NCBI GenBank assembly: GCA_030427965.1
Contig: JAUICD010000003.1
Location: 62,001 to 126,000, forward strand
Direction: 5' to 3'
Length of the DNA stretch: 64,000 nucleotides
From: Bdellovibrionia bacterium
GTDB taxonomy: Bacteria > Bdellovibrionota > Bdellovibrionia > Bdellovibrionales > JAUICD01
Within the stretch, counting starts at the first letter, position 1. Each line of letters opens with the position of its first letter. Position numbers and translations under genes: made by a program. The notes beneath the pieces were generated by a model that saw only the letters and a list, made by a program, of their open reading frames with translations, searched no databases and was not told the DNA's origin. Below are positions 46,087-53,757 of this stretch, one piece after another.

Positions 46087-47760
46087 ATGCGAGCTATCTG
46101 TATTTTTGTTACGACTGTCTACTTATTAGCCACTGGAGCGCAAGCTGCGGCATCTGTTCCATGCCAGAGGGATCTAAAAGAGCGCTATACGCTACCAGCG
46201 CTTGAGTTCTCTAGTCTTGAGCAAGAGATTTCCAGAGCTCTTTATAAATTTTTTGATACAAACCCTCAGGCGCAGGTGCTTTTTAGAGCCGCGTTTTACG
46301 GTGAAACCCGTAATGCTATAAATCATACCCTTCAAAAAGCTTTTGAAAACATACCTTTAAATAAAAGAGCAGAAATCACCAAAGATGCTCTTTTAGAAGT
46401 TTTATCTGAAAGATCCAGTTCTCGTCAAAAATTCGTAAAAAGAATAATTGAAGTCAGTTTTTCTCAAAGCCAAAAACCCGATTTGCTTCAACTCTCTAGC
46501 TACTCTTATTTCAATTTCCTAGAAATCTTAGCCATGTACGAAAAAAGAGGAGATCGAGTTCTTGTTCTTCAAGAAGGAAGAGGGGAGTATGCCTTACATC
46601 AGGATCGAACTACAAAAGTTACTCGATATTTTCAACTTAATAAAATCAAACGAACAGCTTCTCAAATTGATAAAGACACTTTTTACTCTGCACTTCAGTG
46701 GCAACAACGGTCTCTAAAAAACCAAGGCCTTTTGGCCGCATCTATTCATGTTTTTAGGAGAGATCGAGTTCAAGCCTACGAACAAAGTCTCCAAGGGGAC
46801 TTAAAGCTTGCCTGGCGATATGTGATGAATTCTCTATCTAATGAAAGTTATTTACTTGTGGGTTTTCTTTTAAAAAAAGGAGTCGCTGAACTTGAACACA
46901 ATTTCGATACAAGTGGAACAAAAGGCCCTTCCAAAATAAATGTGTTTCGGTTTGTGGATTTTATCTGGAAACAGGCTGCAACCTTGGAGTATACCTTAAA
47001 AATCGATCAAGATGTTTATTCTGCATTAGAGTTAAGAGCCATTTTAAATGCATTTCAAATCTATAACCGATCAATGGATGCTGGATCTGAGGGTTACCGT
47101 ATTTTTCAATTTGGCAATGAAACTTTTTATTTTGTAAAAGAGGTCAACAAAGAAAATCAATGGGTTTTTCGTAGAAAAACCCAGGGGGAGTTTGAATCCT
47201 TACAAGAAAATAAAAAAGCAAGAAACGAAGAAATGTTCAAGTATCATGAAAGCGCAAGCGAAATAACACCTAATATGGATCCAAGTGTTTTTCCCGATGA
47301 GATCATACAAATCCCAGAAGATCGACTTGAAGCTTTAAATATAACTCTTAACCCGGGGTATATCTCAACCGAAGGTTTTAAGCAGTCATACGAAAACCTT
47401 GCAGACTTGATCCACTCTGACGCTCAAGACATTCAAGAATCGGGGTTTACACACAAACAACTTGCTGAATGGTTGGTCGAGATCATTCGCTTAAAAAAGC
47501 TCGGTTTGAATCTTATAACAATAAATGGAAAAACTCTAGAAATCATAGAGCTCGGATCTAAAGGATATCAAAATAGTCCATTTGGAGATCGCATTACGTG
47601 GACAAGGGATTACATTGTTCTTGATTTAGATACAGGAAAACGTATCCAGTTTTCTGGAGGCCACCCCTATATGATAGGACACTATGGTTTTTTTGAGGGA
47701 AACGTTCCTTATCGACTTTCTCCGGTGGAACTTATTGAATTTTTAGGAGATCTCAAATGA
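46087..47760 (+). CDS. Exported protein of unknown function (557 residues)
   Basis: ATG 46087 (MRAICIFVTTVYLLATGAQAA) gives a clean signal peptide and has AGGAAA upstream; a frame-long alternative from 45952 adds an unlikely leader. The mature protein is mixed helical, with one free-standing Cys near its N-terminus, and has a charged middle part. No known domain. Its stop overlaps the start of the next gene by 4 bp (ATGA), so the two are made together. Confidence 0.6.
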   Translation: MRAICIFVTTVYLLATGAQAAASVPCQRDLKERYTLPALEFSSLEQEISRALYKFFDTNPQAQVLFRAAFYGETRNAINHTLQKAFENIPLNKRAEITKDALLEVLSERSSSRQKFVKRIIEVSFSQSQKPDLLQLSSYSYFNFLEILAMYEKRGDRVLVLQEGRGEYALHQDRTTKVTRYFQLNKIKRTASQIDKDTFYSALQWQQRSLKNQGLLAASIHVFRRDRVQAYEQSLQGDLKLAWRYVMNSLSNESYLLVGFLLKKGVAELEHNFDTSGTKGPSKINVFRFVDFIWKQAATLEYTLKIDQDVYSALELRAILNAFQIYNRSMDAGSEGYRIFQFGNETFYFVKEVNKENQWVFRRKTQGEFESLQENKKARNEEMFKYHESASEITPNMDPSVFPDEIIQIPEDRLEALNITLNPGYISTEGFKQSYENLADLIHSDAQDIQESGFTHKQLAEWLVEIIRLKKLGLNLITINGKTLEIIELGSKGYQNSPFGDRITWTRDYIVLDLDTGKRIQFSGGHPYMIGHYGFFEGNVPYRLSPVELIEFLGDLK

Positions 47761-48752
47761 GGATCCATGCCTCTCTCTTTACGTCAAAGCCACTTTGTTT
47801 CACCAAGGGGGGGCTCTTAGCACTATTGTGCCTAACTCTTTTATCAGACATCGTTGTGGGTTCAGAAATTTCTTTATCAAGAAACACCAAGCGTTGGTTT
47901 CTTGTACAAGAAGAAGACTCTGTTGATATCGATTTACAGGATATTTTGAATTGGTCGGAAAAAGAAATCCCAATAACTCTTTTTTCTAAACTAGAACGAA
48001 TGCCTGAAGTTGATGTCACTTCTTTGCTTCCAGATTATTTTTCTCAATTTAAAACTTCATATCGGTTTTCTGGACCAAATTGCCACAACACATCTTTGAT
48101 CTCTATCGGGGCAAGGACATTTCCATCTTATGTTGGCGAAGAGGAAATCGAATCTGTATTAGAAAACTTCTGTGTCTCAATTGAAACAAGTTTTGTAAAA
48201 AGTGGGGACCTTGGACTCATAAACAATGTAAGAAACACGAGTCGCACACCCATTCATTCATTTATTGTGACTACAGAAAGTTACTATTTCAACAAAGAAG
48301 GGAATGAAAACAAAAGGGGTTATGCTTTTGGTAAAATCTCTGAACTCATACAACAGTTTAACATAGCACCCGACTGTGTTGGCGTCGCAAGCGCCCCCAA
48401 CCTCGAGTGCAAAAGAGAACTAAAGTATTATCGTTGTAATATAGATCAGCCTGTTTTTACAGGTTTTCAAGATAGCAAGTCTTTTCGTTCAAATTTGCAT
48501 ACTATTGAAAGAGACATTTTTAACCTTCTAACAGGTAGAGGCAATATCAGCACCGGGGACATTCCTGGCATTAAGAGACGCATAAGAAATGTGATGACGA
48601 GCATTGAATACGCAACCTGTGAACCCAACAAAGATTGTACAAGCCAAAAAGAGTATACATACGCACGACTGAGATCTCATCTTTCTCAACTCGACAACAT
48701 TGATCTCACAAAATATGGTTCAAAATCTATATTTCGCAGTCCTGTTTATTGA
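47757..48752 (+). CDS. Exported protein with a possible Cys-His hydrolase core
   Basis: The N-terminus has a signal or anchor segment (about 18-37). In the middle, SGPNCHNTSL (about residue 105) and, roughly 60 residues on, IHSFIVTTESYYFNKEG provide a Cys followed by a His in the order of papain/NlpC-like hydrolases; catalytic function is inference. The C-terminal third has five more Cys. Co-translated with the previous gene. Confidence 0.55.
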   Translation: MRIHASLFTSKPLCFTKGGLLALLCLTLLSDIVVGSEISLSRNTKRWFLVQEEDSVDIDLQDILNWSEKEIPITLFSKLERMPEVDVTSLLPDYFSQFKTSYRFSGPNCHNTSLISIGARTFPSYVGEEEIESVLENFCVSIETSFVKSGDLGLINNVRNTSRTPIHSFIVTTESYYFNKEGNENKRGYAFGKISELIQQFNIAPDCVGVASAPNLECKRELKYYRCNIDQPVFTGFQDSKSFRSNLHTIERDIFNLLTGRGNISTGDIPGIKRRIRNVMTSIEYATCEPNKDCTSQKEYTYARLRSHLSQLDNIDLTKYGSKSIFRSPVY

Positions 48753-48758
48753 TTGAGT

Positions 48759-49259
48759 TTATATATCCGTAATCTCTATGTGGTATTTATGAGAGTCACC
48801 TTTTCTAAAAAACTGCATCTTACCAAGTTTTGCAAAGTTCAAGTAAAGGATGCCCCAACCACTGTCGTTGAGATCATATTTTCTCTCTGCTACAACAAAT
48901 TGATTTGAACTGTCACCGTAAGGGTTGCAGACAAGATTTTGATTTTCATCTATAAGAAGATTGCCTCGACAGTTTTCACTGATGGAAATATCAACAAAAG
49001 ACGGGATCGGCGCCACCTCTGTTGCAAAAAGAAAGTATGAAAACTCAAAGTCAGAATTCTCAACACTGTGGTCTTTGGCGGCAATAAGGCTAAAAATGCA
49101 GAAGACATCTGAGATCAAACATCGATCAATGCTCACCCATTCTGAGCTCAAATTTGAGTTTTCAGCCTGAGCGTTGGCTGTCTCTATACCACAAAATACA
49201 AGTGTAAAAATTACTGATAATGTAAAAATTTGTTTCAATAAATGGCCGCATGTTTTCAT
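48759..49259 (-). CDS. Exported protein of unknown function
   Basis: The 166-residue product has a signal peptide ending at ANAQA (about residue 31), then four Cys and a beta-rich body. It is convergent with the preceding pair, with 6 bp between the stops. No family recognised. Confidence 0.5.
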   Translation of the reverse strand: MKTCGHLLKQIFTLSVIFTLVFCGIETANAQAENSNLSSEWVSIDRCLISDVFCIFSLIAAKDHSVENSDFEFSYFLFATEVAPIPSFVDISISENCRGNLLIDENQNLVCNPYGDSSNQFVVAERKYDLNDSGWGILYLNFAKLGKMQFFRKGDSHKYHIEITDI

Positions 49260-49291
49260 AAACTCTCTCCTAGAACACGAATTTCCATAGG

Positions 49292-49654
49292 TTGAGATCT
49301 ATTGCAAAATTGTATCCATATAGGTTGATTTTTGCCAAAATTGTTACCGAAAACCAAGCTGCTATTATAGGGCCAATTAGACAAGAGCTTTTGTCTGGCG
49401 TAAAAGAAAAGAAAATGTTTACTCAACTTAAAGATAAACTAAGTTACTTTCCTGATATAATTCTCAGCGAACAAGACTATGAACAAGCTGCTGAGTATTT
49501 TAACCTATGCCCAAAAAAAGGAGTACAGGGCTCTAATACAAATTTTCTAATCTGCTCTGTAGCTTCTCGACTTGAAATGCCAATTTTTACTTTGGACAAA
49601 GATTTTAATAATTTCCAGAAAATTCTAAAAATTAAATTGTTGAAGCTGGGGTAA
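49292..49654 (+). pseudogene. N-terminally truncated PIN-domain (VapC-like) toxin
   Basis: The 120 residues match the central and C-terminal PIN domain: IIGPIRQELLSGVKEK, AAEYFNLCPKKGVQGSN, FLICSVASRLEMPIFTLDKDF. The N-terminal strand with the first catalytic Asp is missing, and the Asp normally in GSxxD is Asn here. Only a TTG could start it. It is therefore probably an inactive remnant of a toxin-antitoxin module; no antitoxin gene is left next to it. Confidence 0.7.
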
Positions 49655-49796
49655 AGTCAGGTTGAGTTTTGGGAGAGTTGTATTTCAGAAAACTCAGATT
49701 TGATAATGGCGGGGAATAAGTTCCCAATATCGAACTTTCTTCATACAAAACCCCAACTATAACGTCAATGTTCTTAGGGATTTACAAGCGGCATAG

Positions 49797-49883
49797 AAAA
49801 CGGGCACGTTTTTGGATTTGTGTGCCCGATTGCGTGCCCGAATTGACACGGTTCTTGCAAACTATTCCAATAATTATGGAATA
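49797..49883. other. GTGCCCG repeats and a palindrome before the tandem-repeat gene
   Basis: GTGCCCG occurs at 49822-49828 and 49834-49840 and inverted at 49801-49807. A 21-bp palindrome with TATTCCA/TGGAATA arms lies at 49863-49883, 10 nt before the SD of the next gene, and is a candidate operator. The rest of the 249-bp gap shows nothing I can assign. Confidence 0.45.
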
Positions 49884-49903
49884 AAACGCACAAGGAGTTG
49901 AAT

Positions 49904-50515
49904 TTGTATTTTATTAAGCCCCTATTTGTCATGTGTCTGACAATTTTTGTCACTGTTGCCGTTCAAGCTAACGAAATTGAGTGGGGAGAGAAATATAAAG
50001 GCGGAGTTTGCGCTGTTTTTAATCCTGTGACTCAAGAAGTTGAGTGGAGAGAGAAATATAAAGGTGGAGTCGCTGGTGTTTTTAATCCTGTGACTCAAGA
50101 AGTTGAGTGGAGAGAGAAATACAAAGGTGGAGTCGCTGGTGTTTTTAATCCTGTGACTCAAGAAGTTGAGTGGAGAGAGAAATATAAAGGTGGAGTCGCT
50201 GGTGTTTTTAATCCTGTGACTCAAGAAGTTGAGTGGATAGAGAAATATAAAGGTGGAGTCGGTGGTGTTTTTAATCCTGTGACTCAAGAAGTTGAGTGGA
50301 GAGAGAAATATAAAGGTGGAATCGCTGGTGTTTTTAATCCTGTGACTCAAGAAGTTGAGTGGAGAGAGAAATATAAAGGTGGAGTCGCTGGTGTTTTTAA
50401 TCCTGTGACTCAAGAAGTTGAGTGGATAGAGAAATATAAAGGTGGAGTCGCTGGTATCTTGGTTGGTCAGCCCGACTCACAACTTTGTTCAAGTTTCGCG
50501 TATGACTTTGAATAA
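49904..50515 (+). CDS. Secreted protein of 21-residue tandem repeats
   Basis: TTG 49904 stands 6 nt after AAGGAG; a TTG at 49898 touches the SD. A signal peptide ends at VQAN. Then seven complete repeats and one partial of a 21-residue unit follow, consensus EVEWREKYKGGVAGVFNPVTQ less its last residue groups varying only at a few positions (R/G/I after W; V/I/A/G changes). The tail SQLCSSFAYDFE is unique. The unit has an aromatic-charged strand and an FNP turn, so a repeated beta-hairpin is plausible. I know no matching family. Confidence 0.7.
   Translation: MYFIKPLFVMCLTIFVTVAVQANEIEWGEKYKGGVCAVFNPVTQEVEWREKYKGGVAGVFNPVTQEVEWREKYKGGVAGVFNPVTQEVEWREKYKGGVAGVFNPVTQEVEWIEKYKGGVGGVFNPVTQEVEWREKYKGGIAGVFNPVTQEVEWREKYKGGVAGVFNPVTQEVEWIEKYKGGVAGILVGQPDSQLCSSFAYDFE
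49973..50455 (+). repeat. 63-bp tandem repeat, seven full copies plus a partial one
   Basis: Seven 63-bp units run from 49973 to 50413 with an eighth partial copy to about 50455. Copies 2-4 and 7 are almost identical at DNA level; synonymous changes are few, which points to recent expansion. The period keeps the frame, so copy number could vary without loss of the protein. Confidence 0.9.
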
Positions 50516-50618
50516 TAACATTTTTCCTGTTATTCTTGCTTTGTGAAATTAAATTCAAATCAAAAACAAAGGGCTGACAAAGCCACAGCAAAGGGAACTT
50601 GAAGCCAAAGTCCGCGAA

Positions 50619-50915
50619 TTGATTGGATTGAACTTTTCAGATATAGAAATTCAGGAAGAACTTAGCCTTCAACCACACGTTCTTCATCATTACAAGAAAA
50701 GAATCCTGAAGAAAGACCGGGAAGGCTTTGAATCACTTACCCCTGAAGCCCTCCTTTCAGACCTTGCAATGAAATCACAAAACATGACCCACCGTCTGGA
50801 AGAACTGAAGAACCTATTTGAAAAACACAACCAATACACAGCATTTGTTCAAGCGTGTAAAGTTCAAGCTGATATTGAAAATGGAATGCTTAAACACGGG
50901 CAAAACCACAAATAA
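50619..50915 (+). CDS. Small helix-turn-helix protein, phage-like, start unclear
   Basis: The frame encodes a HTH-like region (LIGLNFSDIEIQEELSLQPH) followed by a coiled helix, similar in layout to phage terminase small subunits. Coding similarity starts earlier: the frame continues upstream to 50553 (LTKPQQRELEAKVRE) without an ATG or GTG. Deleting one A from the run at 50562-50566 would join it to a GTG at 50543. So it uses TTG 50619 or CTG 50574, or is a frameshifted remnant of a mobile element. Confidence 0.45.
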   Translation: MIGLNFSDIEIQEELSLQPHVLHHYKKRILKKDREGFESLTPEALLSDLAMKSQNMTHRLEELKNLFEKHNQYTAFVQACKVQADIENGMLKHGQNHK

Positions 50916-51028
50916 AACGCAAGTTGGTCGAATTGGTTTCATCGAACCTGTTGTTGAGGGATGGAACCCTTGAATATCATTGGAAAAAACCGTTCAACAT
51001 GTTGGCAATTAAAGGTGATTTTGGAAAA

Positions 51029-51120
51029 TGGCGGAGGGGGAGAGATTCGAACTCTCGGTACGGAATTACCCGTACGACGATTTAGCAAACCGCTGGTTTA
51101 AGCCACTCACCCACCCCTCC
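51029..51120 (-). tRNA. tRNA-Ser (GCT)
   Basis: On the minus strand GGAGGGG starts the acceptor and CCCCTCC-G-CCA ends it. The anticodon loop TTGCTAA has GCT, and a long variable arm (GTACGG/CCGTAC) marks a class II serine tRNA. Confidence 0.95.
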
Positions 51121-51191
51121 GTTTATGAGATAGATTTTTGGCTTCGATGGTCGTTCTGCCATATTCTTGATTTTGCGGCAAGAAAAGCTAT

Positions 51192-51779
51192 TCAGTAGTT
51201 TTCAGGAAATAGTCTTCGCTCCACTGTTTCAATCACAGTATGAAGAATCTTAATGTGCACCTCTTGGATACGATCCGCCGTTTGTGCTGGAACGATGATT
51301 GGCAAATCAACTAATCCACTGAGTTTTCCACCGTCACGCCCTAAAAGCCCAACAGATTTGATTTCAAGCTCTTTTGCCTTACCCACAGCCCTCACAATAT
51401 TCTCGGAGTTTCCGCTCGTACTCATCACAACAAGCAAGTCCCCTTTACGGCCAAGCCCTTCAAGCTGTCGCTCAAATATTGATTCAAACCCAAAGTCATT
51501 GGCCACACACGTAGTATGGCTTGGATCCCCCAAAGCAAGAGCCCCCATAGCACGGCGGTTTTTGCGGTACCGACCAGTCCATTCTTCAGCAAAGTGCATT
51601 GCGTCGCAATGGCTGCCACCGTTACCTGCAGAGAACACATTTCCACCAGATTGAAAGGTCTCTTGGAGAAGGTCTGTAAACTCCTCACATCTTTTCATGA
51701 AGGGAGGTGATTCCAATATCTTTTCAAGCGTTACTCTGGCTTCAGAGAAGGCATTTTTCCAGTGTTCCAAAGATTCCAT
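51192..51779 (-). CDS. gmhA: Phosphoheptose isomerase
   Basis: The 195-residue SIS-domain enzyme has FSAGNGGSHCDAMHFAEEWTGRY and MSTSGNSENIVRA, the GmhA substrate loops, with the zinc-site His/Gln region QEVHIKILHTVIE. It isomerises sedoheptulose-7-P to D-glycero-D-manno-heptose-7-P for LPS inner core. It sits alone between tRNA-Ser and tRNA-Arg. The LPS core assignment supports a Gram-negative host. Confidence 0.93.
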   Translation of the reverse strand: MESLEHWKNAFSEARVTLEKILESPPFMKRCEEFTDLLQETFQSGGNVFSAGNGGSHCDAMHFAEEWTGRYRKNRRAMGALALGDPSHTTCVANDFGFESIFERQLEGLGRKGDLLVVMSTSGNSENIVRAVGKAKELEIKSVGLLGRDGGKLSGLVDLPIIVPAQTADRIQEVHIKILHTVIETVERRLFPENY

Positions 51780-51860
51780 GGCGACAATATTCTATGAAAT
51801 CATAGTGTTGTCGATTGATTATTGAGCTGCTAGTGTGCGATTCTTCAAAATCTTCAAAAC

Positions 51861-51937
51861 GCGCTCGTAGCTCAGCTGGATAGAGTACCAGACTACGAAT
51901 CTGGGGGTCGCACGTTCGAATCGTGCCGAGCGCGCCA
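51861..51937 (+). tRNA. tRNA-Arg (ACG)
   Basis: Acceptor GCGCTCG pairs with CGAGCGC, anticodon ACG in loop CTACGAA, T-arm CGTTCGAATCG, encoded CCA. The A34 implies TadA editing to inosine. Confidence 0.96.
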
Positions 51938-52129
51938 TTTAAATGCTCTAAGCACGTCTCTTTTTGATGTAGACCCTATTTTGAGTTTGTTATTTGGCTT
52001 TAAGACTAGTTTTAGAAAGTGTACATGGTTACCTCAGTATTCTAAATCTAGACGGTTACAGACAAGTGGCTAAATTAACAAGGTTATTTTATAGTACAAT
52101 ATTATACTGAATTTATATTGATATATATT

Positions 52130-52152
52130 TATATTGTTTTTATAACAATATA
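52130..52152. promoter_or_regulatory. Palindrome before the split HipA pair (candidate operator)
   Basis: TATATTGTT (52130-52138) and AACAATATA (52144-52152) are perfect inverted 9-mers with a 5-nt spacer, 16 nt before the ATG. The whole 52080-52168 region is extremely AT-rich with several TATAAT-like sequences. HipB-type antitoxins repress their own promoters at such palindromes, so this is a good candidate. Confidence 0.6.
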
Positions 52153-52168
52153 GTATTATATTATAAAT

Positions 52169-53089
52169 ATGGCAAAGATATGTCTTCGATGTAAATCTGA
52201 CCTCAGTTCAAGTGAGGCTATATATGGTCTTCATGAAACCTGTTTCATTGACTGGTTTGAATTACCCACACCAACAGAGTTCGAAGAATTTCAAAGACGA
52301 AGTGCCGCAAGCAAAGAACCCACAAGAGGAAAAACCATAGAAAATTGGAACTCCAGCTTCTTCCATGGAAACTTTAGAAAGTACTCCGCAATGCTAAACG
52401 GTGAGTCTTATATAATAAAAGTCATGGAAGAAAAAGCACCCGAACTCCCATATGTTGAATACTTATCTAACCAAATCGCAGAAAACCTACACCTTGAAGT
52501 TCCAAAATACTATCTTTTGGAAATAAACGGCAGCATTGCATTTGTTTCCCAAAACTTTGTTAAACCAAAATCTTCTACAATGAGCTTACAGCATATTTAT
52601 CATTATCTTGATTCAAAGAAAAAGTATGACTGTGACAACCTTCTTAAAGCAATCAACACAGAAACCAAATCATATAGTGACATAGAAAAATTCATAAACT
52701 TATGCTTATTTGATAGTTTAATTGGAAACCACGACAGACACGGAAGAAACATTGGGCTGCTTGTCACTCCAAAAGGCACAAGATTGTCTCCAATATATGA
52801 TAACCCATCTGCTCTTGGTCTTGAATCTGGAGAGTGGTTAAAATCAAGCTTTTCCCCAAAAGGAAAAATCGAAGCCAATAATAACAAAGAACCCACAATT
52901 AAAGATTACGTTATTGAGTTTGCCAGCCTAGGTTACGATGACACTGTTATAAATTTCTTCAATCTTACAAAAATAGACAAAATCGAACAAATAATAGAAA
53001 ACAGTTTGTGCTCACCTCTGATGAAAACAGCCATGAAAAAACTAACAAGGAGTCGGTATGACGAATTCAAAATGGCTCTCAAACTATAA
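52169..53089 (+). CDS. HipA-like Ser/Thr kinase core (HipT-like toxin)
   Basis: The N-terminus has CxxC (5, 8) and HxxC (22, 25), a zinc-ribbon-like start seen in stand-alone HipA kinases. The body holds the HipA C-domain motifs: CLFDSLIGNHDRHGRNIGLL with the catalytic Asp in NHD, and LSPIYDNPSALG with the metal-binding Asp. The N-terminal HipA subdomain is absent and instead encoded by the next gene. No SD precedes the ATG, and a TATAAT-like box is close, so the message may be leaderless. Target unknown. Confidence 0.85.
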   Translation: MAKICLRCKSDLSSSEAIYGLHETCFIDWFELPTPTEFEEFQRRSAASKEPTRGKTIENWNSSFFHGNFRKYSAMLNGESYIIKVMEEKAPELPYVEYLSNQIAENLHLEVPKYYLLEINGSIAFVSQNFVKPKSSTMSLQHIYHYLDSKKKYDCDNLLKAINTETKSYSDIEKFINLCLFDSLIGNHDRHGRNIGLLVTPKGTRLSPIYDNPSALGLESGEWLKSSFSPKGKIEANNNKEPTIKDYVIEFASLGYDDTVINFFNLTKIDKIEQIIENSLCSPLMKTAMKKLTRSRYDEFKMALKL

Positions 53090-53732
53090 ACAAAATGAAC
53101 TTGAAATATATGCTGAGACAAGAAAACAAAGAATGTTTGTTGGAACACTTGAGTTTAATAAAAAGCAAAATCGCTATATATTAACTTATGACAAAAAATA
53201 TGTGGTTTGGAAAAATGCCATTCCTCTTGGGCCCGAGTTAAAACTAGGGCGCAAACCAATTTATTCTGATTCCAAAAAACTTTTTCCTTCGCTATTAGAT
53301 CGAGTGCCTTCTAAAAACAACCCTGCCTATGAGGAGTACTGTGTTTCACAAGGAATTTCACCAAAGGAACGCAACAAGATCATTTTACTTGGCACAATTG
53401 GTACAAGAGGACCTTCTACATTTATATTTGAACTTGTTCCCGATATAGATCAGTTGGTTAGGGTGGAGATAGCAAAAATTCGAAAAACAACGGGAGTTTC
53501 AATAAGTGAACTAGCCAAGGCACTCGATCTAAACTATGCAACATTTTTTAAAACAATCTCAGGAAAGATCACAGATAACAATGCCCAAACAATACTAAAA
53601 ATTCTAATGGGCGAACCCAAAGCACTGCAATTTCAAATACATTTGAATTCAAGAAAAATACATCGCGACACCTTTGATTCTCTTATGAAATATTCTAAAA
53701 GCCTGACTCCAATTTCAATTGAATCAAATTGA
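53058..53732 (+). CDS. HipA N-terminal-subdomain protein fused to a HTH (HipS/HipB-like antitoxin)
   Basis: Residues about 14-120 match the HipA N-terminal subdomain: FVGTLEF, RYILTYD, AIPLGPEL, FPSLLDRVPSKNNPAYEEYC and LLGTIGTRGPSTFIFE (read in parts). Residues about 135-190 form a Xre-type HTH (SISELAKALDLNYATFFKTI). It overlaps the kinase gene by 32 bp. In HipBST systems HipS alone neutralises the HipT kinase and HipB binds DNA; here both appear in one chain, so this is probably the antitoxin and autorepressor. Confidence 0.8.
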   Translation: MTNSKWLSNYKQNELEIYAETRKQRMFVGTLEFNKKQNRYILTYDKKYVVWKNAIPLGPELKLGRKPIYSDSKKLFPSLLDRVPSKNNPAYEEYCVSQGISPKERNKIILLGTIGTRGPSTFIFELVPDIDQLVRVEIAKIRKTTGVSISELAKALDLNYATFFKTISGKITDNNAQTILKILMGEPKALQFQIHLNSRKIHRDTFDSLMKYSKSLTPISIESN

Positions 53733-53757
53733 TTAAGTTTAGCCCAGACGTACCACT

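Noticed and set aside
49769..49885. 39-codon frame starting MFLGIYKRH before the tandem-repeat gene
   Set aside because: No SD, it spans the GTGCCCG repeats and palindrome, and its sequence is of low quality; probably chance.
49922..50413. Long minus-strand frame with its own 21-residue repeats opposite the tandem-repeat gene
   Set aside because: It only mirrors the 63-bp periodicity; it has no signal peptide or SD, while the plus strand has both.
49973..50455. Possible CRISPR array
   Set aside because: The 63-bp units are contiguous, contain no unique spacers, and encode protein in frame.
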